Shown in pieces: positions 26,459 to 34,616 of a DNA stretch of 64,000 nt. The translations under genes were made by a program, and so were the position numbers. This stretch comes from Frigoriglobus tundricola (lineage in GTDB: Bacteria; Planctomycetota; Planctomycetia; Gemmatales; Gemmataceae). The stretch's first letter is position 1; the number at the start of each line of letters is the position of its first letter. The stretch covers positions 8,060,001-8,124,000 of the forward strand of contig NZ_CP053452.2 in NCBI RefSeq assembly GCF_013128195.2. The letters are read 5' to 3'. The notes under the pieces are model-generated. The model did not search any database and was not told the DNA's origin. It was given only the letters and a program-made list of their open reading frames with translations.

Positions 26459-28240
26459 ATGTCACGCCCGTTGTTTGCTCTCGTGCTGCTGCTCCTGCCG
26501 ACGGCGGCCGTCGCGGATGAGCCGAAGGGGAAAAATGCCCCCGCCCCCCGCGTCGCCCACATCGTTATCGGCGGCGACATGGACGAAGGCGCGCCGACCG
26601 AAGCGCTGTTCGGCGGCGGACCCGAAACCCTGCGCCAGAAGATCGACCGCATCAAAGCGGCGGCGAAGGACAAGACCGTGGCGGCCCTGTACCTGCACCT
26701 CGACAACCTGCACGCCGGGTTCGGCAAGGTGAACGAGTTGCGCCGGGCGATAGCCGACTTCCGGGCCGCCGGCAAGAAGGCGTTCGCCTACGCCGAAGAG
26801 TTCGACACCAAGGCGTACCTCGTCGCGCTCGCGTGCGACGCGATCAGCGTCCCCGAATCCGGCGGCCTCAACCTCGTCGGCCTGCGGGCGGAGGTGAGCT
26901 ATTACAAGGACGCGCTCAAGCTCGCCGCGCTGGACGTGGACGTGCTGAAGATGGGCGGGTACAAGTCGGCCGTCGAGCCGTTCCTGCGGACGGACATGAG
27001 TGCCGAGAACCGCGAGCAGCTCACCAGCATGATGAACGACAACTTCGAAAAGGAGCTCGTCGCCGCGCTGGTCGGCGGCCGGCCGGACCTGAAGCTCACG
27101 CCCGCCGCCGCCGAGGCGCTCATCGACGAGGGGCCGTTCACCGCCCGCAAGGCGCTCAAGCTCGGGCTCGTGGACGCGCTCCAGTACGAGGACCAGTTCG
27201 AGGCCGGGTTCGCCAAGGCCCTCGGCCGGGACGAGGTGAAGGTCGTCCGCGGGTACGGGAAGCCGAAGAAGGCGGACAGCGCGGGCGGGATGGCCGCGTT
27301 CATGGAGATCCTGTCGCCCAAGAAGAAATCGGAGACGAAGGACCCGAAAATCGCGGTCATCCACATCGTCGGGGCGATCGCGTCCGGGAAGGGCGGGTTC
27401 AGCCTGCTCGGCGGCCACTCGGTCGGGTCGGACACGATCGTCGAGGCCATCCGCGACGCCGAGAAGAACGCGACCGTGAAGGCCATCGTCCTGCGGGTCG
27501 ATTCCCCCGGCGGCTCGGCGCTGGCCTCGGACGTGATCTGGCGGGCGGTGGCGGTGTGCAAGAAGCCGGTGGTGGCGAGCATGGGCGACGTGGCCGCCAG
27601 CGGCGGGTACTACGTGTGCATGAATTCCCGGCGGATCTTCGCGGAACCGGGCACCGTCACCGGGAGCATCGGCGTGTTCGGGATGAAGATCGTCACCGGT
27701 AAGCTGGAGGAACGGGTCGGCGTCACCACGCACGTCATCAGCCGGGGGAAGAACACCGGGGTCAACTCGGCAACGTTCAAGTGGAGCGAGAGCGAGCGGA
27801 AGGCCATGACCGAGATCATCGAGGACGTGTACGACCAGTTCACGGACAAGGCGGTGGCCGGGCGGGTGGCCGCGGGGCAGAAGCAGATGACCAAGGAGAA
27901 GCTCCTGGCCCTGGCCGGCGGGCGGGTGTGGACGGGCCGTCAGGCGCAGGCGAACGGCCTGGTGGACGAACTCGGCACGCTGGACGACGCCATCGCCTTC
28001 GCCAAGAAAGAAGCCGGTCTGGACCCGGCGAAGGACATGGAACTGCTGATGCTGCCCAAGGGCTCGTCCTTCATCGACAAGCTCATGGACGGCGACCTCG
28101 ACCTGCCGTTCGGACGCGCCCTGGCCGACCTGAAGAACGTCCCCGGCGGGGCCAAAACGCTGCAACTGATGGCGCCCGTACTCAACGCGCGCAAGGCCCC
28201 GGTGCAGGTGCTCATGCCGTTCCACATCGAGTTCAAGTGA
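26459..28240 (+). CDS. sppA: signal peptide peptidase SppA, double-domain (67-kDa) type
   Basis: 593 residues with a Sec signal (SRPLFALVLLLLPTAAVA). The tandem crotonase-like domains give the Lys-Ser dyad: Lys169 in MGGYKSAVEPF from the N-terminal half and Ser381 in MGDVAASGGYYV from the C-terminal half, the arrangement of E. coli SppA. IVLRVDSPGGSALASD and TVTGSIGVFGMK are further marks. It cleaves signal peptide remnants in or at the membrane. A good Shine-Dalgarno (GGAGG) precedes ATG 26459. It stands alone and ends ahead of a stem-loop at 28276. Confidence 0.93.
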   Translation: MSRPLFALVLLLLPTAAVADEPKGKNAPAPRVAHIVIGGDMDEGAPTEALFGGGPETLRQKIDRIKAAAKDKTVAALYLHLDNLHAGFGKVNELRRAIADFRAAGKKAFAYAEEFDTKAYLVALACDAISVPESGGLNLVGLRAEVSYYKDALKLAALDVDVLKMGGYKSAVEPFLRTDMSAENREQLTSMMNDNFEKELVAALVGGRPDLKLTPAAAEALIDEGPFTARKALKLGLVDALQYEDQFEAGFAKALGRDEVKVVRGYGKPKKADSAGGMAAFMEILSPKKKSETKDPKIAVIHIVGAIASGKGGFSLLGGHSVGSDTIVEAIRDAEKNATVKAIVLRVDSPGGSALASDVIWRAVAVCKKPVVASMGDVAASGGYYVCMNSRRIFAEPGTVTGSIGVFGMKIVTGKLEERVGVTTHVISRGKNTGVNSATFKWSESERKAMTEIIEDVYDQFTDKAVAGRVAAGQKQMTKEKLLALAGGRVWTGRQAQANGLVDELGTLDDAIAFAKKEAGLDPAKDMELLMLPKGSSFIDKLMDGDLDLPFGRALADLKNVPGGAKTLQLMAPVLNARKAPVQVLMPFHIEFK

Positions 28241-28275
28241 TCGACGGGGCGGTTCACCGGATAACCGAACGCGTG

Positions 28276-28338
28276 CAGCATTGAAACGGTGAGGTGGTTG
28301 CGGTTGTATCGCGAGTACCCCTCACCGGTTCAATGCTG
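28276..28338. terminator. 19-bp stem-loop after sppA
   Basis: Arms 28276-28294 and 28320-28338 (CAGCATTGAAACGGTGAGG and its complement) match with one mismatch around a 25-nt loop. It lies in the gap between the convergent sppA and DUF4375 genes, a plausible terminator for either. Confidence 0.55.
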
Positions 28339-28429
28339 TAGCGGACGCAGAAAGGCAAATACCGGCGAACGCCCGCGTTCTGATAACCCGTCCCGCCCAA
28401 GAGACTGGGCCAGCAACCGTCCCCACCCC

Positions 28430-29026
28430 TCACCCGCTGATGAAGTCTCCCGGTCGCGTGCGGACGTAGCTCACCAGATTCTGTGCAAATCGTCTGCTCA
28501 ACCCCTCGCTGAGAACAACCCATTCATTGACCGAGTTGTGTCCCCATGTGTCGAAATACGCTTTGTCGAACCAACCGAGGTCGAGCAGGTCGTAGGACTT
28601 CTGAAAGGGCTCCCAAGCGGCATCATTTGGCGCCAATTCGGCCCCTTGTGTGCGAAGGCTCTCCCAGCTTTCACCGTTCCCGACGAGCGCTGTGACCGCT
28701 CGGTCGTACAGACCGAGCAGTTCCAGTTCTCCTAGCTCCGCAAGAGCACCGCGGACGGCGAAGATCGTGCCTGGACAGTTCCAGAAAAACTGCACGATCC
28801 CGCCGTTACTCACTTGCCCATCGAACACGCCGAGTACGAGGAACAGTCGAAGGCTCGGCGTTACTTTTGCGAGGAAGTTCGCATCGCCGAAGTCCTCGGT
28901 CATGAGCCGCGGGTTTGCGTCGATGACGCGGTCCCACAAGCTACCTATCGCGTTCATCGGGTCGATCGGTATCGCGTCGAACGTCGCGCGGGTCATCGCC
29001 ATCCGGTAATCGTCCACAGGGGGCAT
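28430..29026 (-). CDS. DUF4375 (DMP19-like) protein
   Basis: 198 residues. The core SNGGIVQFFWNCPG and LGLYDRAVTALVGNGESWESL match the DUF4375/DMP19 family, whose role is unsettled (DMP19 of Neisseria is described as a DNA-mimic protein). The segment is acidic but less so than a typical DNA mimic. The ATG lies one base after the stop of the amidohydrolase gene upstream, so the two are probably translated from one message. Lower GC than the neighbours over part of its length hints at a separate history. Confidence 0.7.
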   Translation of the reverse strand: MPPVDDYRMAMTRATFDAIPIDPMNAIGSLWDRVIDANPRLMTEDFGDANFLAKVTPSLRLFLVLGVFDGQVSNGGIVQFFWNCPGTIFAVRGALAELGELELLGLYDRAVTALVGNGESWESLRTQGAELAPNDAAWEPFQKSYDLLDLGWFDKAYFDTWGHNSVNEWVVLSEGLSRRFAQNLVSYVRTRPGDFISG

Positions 29027-29027
29027 C

Positions 29028-30431
29028 TCACTTCGCGCCCGTTGGCATCAGGTTCATCGCGGCGAGGCTCATGGTCCGCACGCCGGTGCGGATGCTCGGC
29101 TCCGGGACCGGAGCGTAGGAATCGGTGTGCATCCCCGGCAGCGGGGCCGCGCCCGGCGTCTGGGCCGCGTCGTACTTCTCCTTCGCGATCGTGCCCAGGA
29201 AGTACATGAAGATCGGCGTCTTGCCCTCGGAGAAGCGGCTGAAATCCTCCGCGCCCATCACCGGCTTGCGGTCGCGGACGTGTTCCGCGCCCAAGACCGC
29301 GCGGAACACGGTGCCGCAGGTGCGGGCGAGCGGCACGTCGTTGTAAGTCGCCGGTGTGAACTCGTCCAGGCTCACCTTCACCTCGGGCGGGGGTGCGTTG
29401 GCCCCGAGCGCGGCGGCCTTCGCGATGCGGTCGATCGCTTTCAGCACGCGGTCGCGGGTCTCGGTCTTCGTGGTGCGGACCGTGAGCTGCAACTTCACCT
29501 CGTTGGGTATGATGTTGTGCTTGGTGCCGCCGTGGATCGAGCCGACCGTGACCACGACCGGGTCGAGGGGGTCGGTCTCGCGGCTCACGATGGTTTGCAG
29601 GTCGAGGATGATGCGGGCCGACAGCACGATCGGATCGATGGTCATGTGCGGGGCCGCGCCGTGTCCGCCCTTGCCCCTGACCAGAACGTCCACGGTGTCG
29701 GAGTTGGCCATCGCCAGCCCCTCACTGTAGCCGAGCGTACCGGCCGGGTGGAGCGGGTCGGCGTGCAGGGCGAGGGCGTAATCCGGCTTGGGGAACTTGG
29801 TGTACAGCCCGGCGTCGAGCATCCTCCTCGCCCCGGCGACGATCTCCTCGGCCGGCTGGCCGACGAACACCAGGGTCCCGCTCCACTTGTCCTTCAGCGC
29901 CGCCAGCACCCGGGCCGTGCCGACCCACGATGCCATGTGGATGTCGTGCCCGCAGGCGTGCATCACGCCGACCTCCGCGCCGTCGCGGTTCTTCACCCGC
30001 ACCTTGCTCGCGTAGGGCAGGCCGGTCTGCTCGACGATCGGCAGGCCGTCCATATCGGTGCGGATCAGCACCACCGGGCCGGGGCCGTTCTTCAGAACCG
30101 CGACCACGCCCGTACCGCCCACCTTCTCCGTCACCTCGTAGCCCGCCTTCCGCATCTCGTACGCGAGCCGCTTGGCAGTATTCACCTCCGTGAGCGAAAG
30201 TTCCGGGTTGGCGTGGATGTGCTGATAGAGGGCGACGAGGTCTTTGATCTCGGCGTCGATCGTCTTGTTCACGTCCGCGAGACGGTCCTTGATCCATGCC
30301 GGCGCCTGCCCCGGCGGCGTTTCCGGGCTCGGCTGGGGCGACTTTGGTGGCTGGGGTGCCCGCGGTTCGATCCCCGAGACAGTGAGGACGGATATCAGAA
30401 CGACGAGGGTGGCGAGCCGGCGGGCGGGCAT
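29028..30431 (-). CDS. exported M20-family amidohydrolase/carboxypeptidase
   Basis: 467 residues from ATG 30431 (PARRLATLVVLISVLTVSG is a signal peptide). M20D motifs: VVLIRTDMDGLPIVEQTGLP, VGVMHACGHDIHMASWVG (metal Cys/His), GQPAEEIVAGARRMLD with the catalytic Glu pair, and MGAEDFSRFSEG and GMHTDSYAPVPE near the end. The family hydrolyses N-acyl amino acids or related amides with a two-metal site. A Pro-rich linker (residues 22-48) follows the signal. It is the first gene of a two-gene unit with the DUF4375 gene. Confidence 0.9.
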   Translation of the reverse strand: MPARRLATLVVLISVLTVSGIEPRAPQPPKSPQPSPETPPGQAPAWIKDRLADVNKTIDAEIKDLVALYQHIHANPELSLTEVNTAKRLAYEMRKAGYEVTEKVGGTGVVAVLKNGPGPVVLIRTDMDGLPIVEQTGLPYASKVRVKNRDGAEVGVMHACGHDIHMASWVGTARVLAALKDKWSGTLVFVGQPAEEIVAGARRMLDAGLYTKFPKPDYALALHADPLHPAGTLGYSEGLAMANSDTVDVLVRGKGGHGAAPHMTIDPIVLSARIILDLQTIVSRETDPLDPVVVTVGSIHGGTKHNIIPNEVKLQLTVRTTKTETRDRVLKAIDRIAKAAALGANAPPPEVKVSLDEFTPATYNDVPLARTCGTVFRAVLGAEHVRDRKPVMGAEDFSRFSEGKTPIFMYFLGTIAKEKYDAAQTPGAAPLPGMHTDSYAPVPEPSIRTGVRTMSLAAMNLMPTGAK

Positions 30432-30572
30432 GGTCGGGCCTTTCGCAGCGGACGGGGTTTCGGGTTGGCGAAGCGGGGAAAACGGGCGGATTCTACGGTC
30501 GGCTGTCACTTAGTAGGCGTAGAGTAAATTAGACCCTTCGTTTTCATGTTCCCGTAACAGGAGGAAGCTAGT

Positions 30573-30764
30573 ATGCCGGCTAAGACGCTGACGGTACAAC
30601 AGCGCAAATCCATTTTCCACGCCCTCGTGGAAGTTCAGGACAGCCATACGTTCACGATCGCCGACTCCAAAAAGGAGGTCGCGACCCGCTTTCACATCAC
30701 GAAGGAACAGGTGGATTTGATCGAGCGAGAAGGGCTGGCGAAGGATTGGCCGCCGCTGGGCTGA
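30573..30764 (+). CDS. small cytoplasmic protein of unknown function
   Basis: 63 residues, preceded by an ideal AGGAGGA Shine-Dalgarno. The sequence MPAKTLTVQQRKSIFHALVE and ATRFHITKEQVDLIEREGL looks like a short helix-turn-helix-like fold with Lys-rich start and a neat TGA stop, which together argue for a real gene despite the size. It may be a small DNA- or RNA-binding protein. No family is recognised. Confidence 0.65.
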   Translation: MPAKTLTVQQRKSIFHALVEVQDSHTFTIADSKKEVATRFHITKEQVDLIEREGLAKDWPPLG

Positions 30765-30784
30765 AGAAAAGTGGGCAGTGGACA

Positions 30785-30883
30785 GTGAACAGTGGGCAGC
30801 AGCAAGACAGGAGATTCGAAGCCACCGTCATGGTGTTCCGCTCTCAACTGCCCACCGCCCGCTCCTCACTGCCAACTGTTCAC
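30785..30883. repeat. inverted repeat at the znuC 3' end
   Basis: GTGAACAGTGGGCAG (30785-30799) and its complement at 30869-30883 match with one mismatch. It sits between the small-protein gene and the znuC stop codon, overlapping the last codons of znuC. A possible bidirectional terminator. Confidence 0.45.
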
Positions 30884-31644
30884 GTGCCGTAGCGGTGCGG
30901 GAACATGTGCAACTCGGCACCGAAGACCAGTGACATGTTGATCGGGGTAAGAATCTCGTCCGGCGGCCCCTGGCACTGGATCGAGCCGCCCCGCAGGCAG
31001 AGCACGTCGTGGGCGTGGGCCTGAACCATGTTGAGGTCGTGAGACACGAGCAGCACCGTCACGCCGGTCTCGCGGTTGATGCTGGAAATCAGCTCGTAGA
31101 ACTTCTTCTGGTCCTTGAAGTCGATGCCGGACGCCGGCTCGTCCAGAAGCAGCAGCTCCGGGTGCGGCTCGAGCGCCAGCGCGAGGAGCACCCGCTGCAA
31201 CTGCCCGCCGGAAAGGCCCTCGACCGGCCGGTCCAGGCAGTCCGCCACGCCCACGCGCTCCAGAATCGCCCGGCTCCGCGCGGCCACCTTCTTCGAGATG
31301 CCGAAGAACAGGGGCCGGCGGGAGAGCGTCAGCGCCAGGAAGTCGCCGACCGTGAGCGGGAGCCGGGCGTCCAGCGTGAGCCGCTGGGGCACGTAGCCGA
31401 TCGCCTCCGGGTACGGCTGCGAGTGGTCGTGCCCGCAGTGGAACTGGATCGTTCCCTTGTGCGGGTACTCGTTCACCAGTGCGCGGAGCAGGGTGGTCTT
31501 CCCCGAGCCGTTCAGCCCGATGAGCGCGGTGATGGTGCCGCGGGTGATGCCCGCGGTGACGCCGCGCAGGATCGGGTTGCCGCCCAGCTCCACGCGCAGG
31601 TCGCGGAGCGAAACGAGCGGCCGGGGTGGCGGTAGAGTCGTCAT
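30880..31644 (-). CDS. znuC: zinc/manganese ABC transporter ATP-binding protein
   Basis: 254 residues from ATG 31644, whose start overlaps the znuA stop as ATGA. Walker A GLNGSGKTTLLRAL, signature LSGGQLQRVLLALAL, Walker B LLLLDEPASGID and switch VSHDLNM are all present. With the neighbouring His-loop binding protein this points to zinc uptake. No gene for the membrane subunit (ZnuB) is adjacent: the next gene downstream is on the other strand. Confidence 0.9.
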   Translation of the reverse strand: MTTLPPPRPLVSLRDLRVELGGNPILRGVTAGITRGTITALIGLNGSGKTTLLRALVNEYPHKGTIQFHCGHDHSQPYPEAIGYVPQRLTLDARLPLTVGDFLALTLSRRPLFFGISKKVAARSRAILERVGVADCLDRPVEGLSGGQLQRVLLALALEPHPELLLLDEPASGIDFKDQKKFYELISSINRETGVTVLLVSHDLNMVQAHAHDVLCLRGGSIQCQGPPDEILTPINMSLVFGAELHMFPHRYGT

Positions 31645-32630
31645 TTCATTGCGTCCGCCAGGGCCTTCACGTTCGCCCGCATCTTTTTCTCGTACCAGTC
31701 CGGCGTCAGCTCGTCCGGCCTCACCGTTTCGAGCGGGTCGATCTCGACCAGGACGGGGTCCTTCACGCCCCGGTTGATCAGTTCCTTCTTGAGCGTCGCC
31801 CCGGACGTGCTGGTCGAATACTGCGGTTCCACGGCGATCACGCGGATCGGGTGCTGCTCGTCGGCACACAGTCGGATCAGCTTCTTCATCTGCTTCTCGT
31901 CGGGTTCTTCACCCGGCTTCTGCGTGAGGACGCCCATCACCTTCAGGTCGTATGCCTGCTCGAAGTACGCGAGCGAATCGTGGAACGAGACGAGCCGCTT
32001 GTTCTCCTTGCCCTTGAGTTGGGCGAGCCCGTCTTCTTTCAGGGCGGCGAGCTTCTTGATGTAGTCCGCGGCCCGCGCGTCGTACCCGGCGGCGTGGGCC
32101 GGATCGGCGGCCTTGAGTTCGTCGCGGATCACGTTCACCATCAGGATCGCGTGGTCCGGGCTGAGCCAGATGTGCGGGTCCTTACCGTGGTCGTGCTTGC
32201 CGTCGTGGCCGTGGTCGTGCTCGCACTTGCCCTCGCACAGCTTGTCCGCGGGCAGCTTTTCCCCGAGTTCCACGACCTTCAGATTGCTGTTGTTGGCACC
32301 GTCCTTCATCTTTTTGGCCGTGTCTTCGTCCAGACCCAGCCCGATGATGAAGAAGAAGTCCGCCTTGCTCAGCAACTTGACCTCGTCGGCGGTCGGGTTG
32401 AAGTCGTGCGGGCCGGTGGTGGTCATCACGTTCTTCACGGTCGCGTCGTCGCCGGCCACGTTGGCGGCCAGGCAGTACAGCGGGGCGAACGAGACCACGA
32501 TCTTCGGTCCCGGCTTTTCGGGCCACTCGCCAGTTGTCTTGCTGCCGCCACAGCCGAGCATCACGAGCGCCAGAAGCACCCCGACGCCCATCACGCCCGC
32601 TGCCTTGAGCCAGATGTGTCCGCGGGACAT
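31641..32630 (-). CDS. znuA: zinc ABC transporter substrate-binding lipoprotein
   Basis: 329 residues. An N-terminal lipobox (LALVMLGC, Cys27) anchors it in the membrane. Metal ligands expected for the cluster A-1 fold: His75 (TGPHDFNPT), His153 (DPHIWLSPDH), the His in SFHDSLAYF, and a C-terminal EIDPLETV Asp/Glu. The flexible loop CEGKCEHDHGHDGKHDHGKD (residues 132-151) is typical of zinc-binding ZnuA rather than manganese proteins. It is the first gene of the znuA-znuC unit. A Zur-type box was not recognised upstream. Confidence 0.92.
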   Translation of the reverse strand: MSRGHIWLKAAGVMGVGVLLALVMLGCGGSKTTGEWPEKPGPKIVVSFAPLYCLAANVAGDDATVKNVMTTTGPHDFNPTADEVKLLSKADFFFIIGLGLDEDTAKKMKDGANNSNLKVVELGEKLPADKLCEGKCEHDHGHDGKHDHGKDPHIWLSPDHAILMVNVIRDELKAADPAHAAGYDARAADYIKKLAALKEDGLAQLKGKENKRLVSFHDSLAYFEQAYDLKVMGVLTQKPGEEPDEKQMKKLIRLCADEQHPIRVIAVEPQYSTSTSGATLKKELINRGVKDPVLVEIDPLETVRPDELTPDWYEKKMRANVKALADAMK

Positions 32631-32937
32631 GAACGTTCCTCGTTCCGAGGATGAGGACTAACAGTGTATTACCGAGGTTGATTCTACTCGATACGCGGTA
32701 TGAAGACAAGAGAAGCCACTGCACGAAACTGTTGGCTATCTCGCTATCCTAAAACCCCGGGCGTTGTCCGGGGCTGAGGGATGTCACCCCGATCGGGGTG
32801 CCGATTTTCCGGCCGACGTCCGTCTACGCGTTCTCATCCCCGAGCAACGCCCGGGTTTCCTCCGAACCTGCCGAACGCGGCGGTGGTCGTCAATCTGTGT
32901 CATATTCGGACGCTGACGCTCCCTCTTGAGGCCCGAT
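32631..32937. other. divergent intergenic region with a palindromic element
   Basis: 307 bases between znuA and the GNAT gene. Its middle is the palindromic element listed separately. The znuA-side 100 bases are AT-richer than the surroundings (CAGTGTATTACCGAGGTTGA) and probably hold the znuA promoter. Confidence 0.5.
32756..32855. repeat. modular palindromic element, second solo copy
   Basis: Ends CCCGGGCGTTG and CAACGCCCGGG are inverted and the match extends inward to GGGGCTGA. Inside lies CACCCC-GATC-GGGGTG, the same hairpin type as TCACCCC-TTC-GGGGTGA in the transposase-linked array; both are preceded by G-rich CTGRGG and ATGT. It belongs to the same family as 15990-16094 and 24163-24327. 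Confidence 0.8.
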
Positions 32938-33426
32938 ATGTTCCGCCCCGCCAGTCCAACGGAAACGCCGGTTCTGGTCGCGCTCGCCGCCGCCACCGGG
33001 ATTTTTCAACCGCAGGAAGCAGAACTGCTCCTGGGCGGGGTGCTCGACGACCTCCACGCCGGCCGTTTGGGTGAGGGTCACTCCGCTCAGGTGTGGACCG
33101 ACTCCGCGGACGGCCCGCCGGTCGGGTGGGTCTACTTCGCTCCGACGGCGAAGGCCGATGGGGTGTGGGACCTCTGGTGGATCGGGGTCGCGCCGAATCG
33201 GCAGGGGCAGGGGGTCGGCGACGAACTGCTCCGCTTCGTCGAGAATCACGTTCGCTCGGCCGGCGGGCGGCTGCTGCTCATCGAAACAAGTTCCACGCCG
33301 GCGTTCGATCCGGTTCGACGCTTCTACGCCAAACGGGGCTACTCCGAATGTGGCGTCGTGCCGGACTTCTACGCCGAGGGGGACGGCAAGGTGATCTACG
33401 CGAAGAAGATCGCGGCACCGGTGTAG
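32938..33426 (+). CDS. GNAT-family N-acetyltransferase
   Basis: 162 residues from ATG 32938 (MFRPASPTETPVLVAL). The acetyl-CoA motif is VAPNRQGQGVGDELLRFVENH (the R-Q-G-x-G core), and DPVRRFYAKRGYSECGV is the downstream part of the fold. The protein is cytoplasmic, and the acceptor amine is unknown. It converges with the Ldh2 dehydrogenase gene, only 21 bases between stops. Confidence 0.88.
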   Translation: MFRPASPTETPVLVALAAATGIFQPQEAELLLGGVLDDLHAGRLGEGHSAQVWTDSADGPPVGWVYFAPTAKADGVWDLWWIGVAPNRQGQGVGDELLRFVENHVRSAGGRLLLIETSSTPAFDPVRRFYAKRGYSECGVVPDFYAEGDGKVIYAKKIAAPV

Positions 33427-33447
33427 TGCCGGGCCGATGCCGTGGTG

Positions 33448-34500
33448 CTACGAGGGGAGGGGAACCTTCAACTCGGCCGCGGCCTTCGTGATGAGTTCCC
33501 AGGTCCCGTCCGGGACGGGGATGCCGTCCACGAGGCGCTTCTCTTTCGCCTGTCGTTCGGGGTCGCCCGGGAGCGTGACGGCGGAAACGCCCGCCACCGT
33601 CGGACAACTGCGAACGTAGGACGTGAGCCCGTCGGACTCTTTCAGGAAGTGATCAACGCCGCCGAAGAGCGCCGGGTTGAACAGCACGAACACGGCCGCG
33701 TTGCCCTGGCCCGCGAGCGGGAATGCCGGGCTGCTGCACGCCCCGCCGGACAGCCCGCCGCACAGGAGATCGAGCAGCAGCCCGAGTCCGAACCCCTTGT
33801 ACGCCTGCGGTCCACCGAACGGAACGATGCTGCCGCGGGGGTCGGTGTACAGCACGCCGGGATCGGTCGTCGGCTGGCCCGTGTGGTCGATGAGCCAGCC
33901 CTCGGGCGTCGGCTGCTTCTTCTGGAACTGCGCGCGCACCTTCCCTTCCGCCGCGGCGCTCGTGCCGAAGTCCATCACCACCGGGGCGCTTGACGTTGGC
34001 GCGCCGATACAGATCGGGTTGGTGCTGATACGCCCCTCCGTACCGCCCGGCGGTGCGACGCGGCGCCCGGCGCCGTGCGAGTTCACCGACGCGAACAGCG
34101 CCATGTTCTCCTTCGCAGCGAACTCGGCGTATTCGCCCAGACGGCCGGTGTGCCCGCAGTTCCGTAATGTGCCCGCCGCCACGCCCAGCGCCTTCGCCTT
34201 GGGCACGAGGCGATCCAGGAGCCGGTACGCCTGCACCTGGCCCAGTCCCCAGTTGCCATCGGCCGCGAGGACCGCCGGCGTTTCTTGGAGGACGGTCAGC
34301 GGCACGTCGGCCTTGTACGTCCCTTTGCGGATGAACTCGACGTACTGCGGCGCCCGCATGACGCCGTGCGAGTCGTGGCCGCACAGGTTCGCGTCCACGA
34401 GGCTCCGCGCGACGACGGCCGCATCGGCACCGGGCACCCCGACGGCCTCGAACAGCGATTGCGAGAGCGTGACGAGCTGGGCAGCGGAGAATGTAGGCAT
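33448..34500 (-). CDS. malate/L-lactate (Ldh2/YlbC-type) dehydrogenase
   Basis: 350 residues from ATG 34500. The Ldh2 family has its own NAD(P)-binding fold; here the active-site DANLCGHDSHGVMRAPQYVEF (His in HDSHG), RNCGHTGRLGEYAE, and STNPICIGAP are clear. Family members reduce 2-oxo acids such as oxaloacetate, ureidoglycolate or sulfopyruvate. GYQPYKGFGLGLLLDLLCGGLSG-like text (AYKGFGLGLLLDLL) is also typical. Substrate not determined. Confidence 0.9.
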   Translation of the reverse strand: MPTFSAAQLVTLSQSLFEAVGVPGADAAVVARSLVDANLCGHDSHGVMRAPQYVEFIRKGTYKADVPLTVLQETPAVLAADGNWGLGQVQAYRLLDRLVPKAKALGVAAGTLRNCGHTGRLGEYAEFAAKENMALFASVNSHGAGRRVAPPGGTEGRISTNPICIGAPTSSAPVVMDFGTSAAAEGKVRAQFQKKQPTPEGWLIDHTGQPTTDPGVLYTDPRGSIVPFGGPQAYKGFGLGLLLDLLCGGLSGGACSSPAFPLAGQGNAAVFVLFNPALFGGVDHFLKESDGLTSYVRSCPTVAGVSAVTLPGDPERQAKEKRLVDGIPVPDGTWELITKAAAELKVPLPS

Positions 34501-34616
34501 GGCGTGTGGGGTGGGTGGATTGTGCGGGCGGGTGCCGGCGCCTCGCTCATGCGAGGCGGCAGTGCCCACCCTACAATGAGACCACCGCATCGGCATCATC
34601 GAACCGGAGGCGCGTC

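Noticed and set aside
30352..30375. GGTTCGATCCC, like a tRNA T-arm
   Set aside because: It lies inside the amidohydrolase coding sequence and no acceptor or anticodon stem can be drawn around it.
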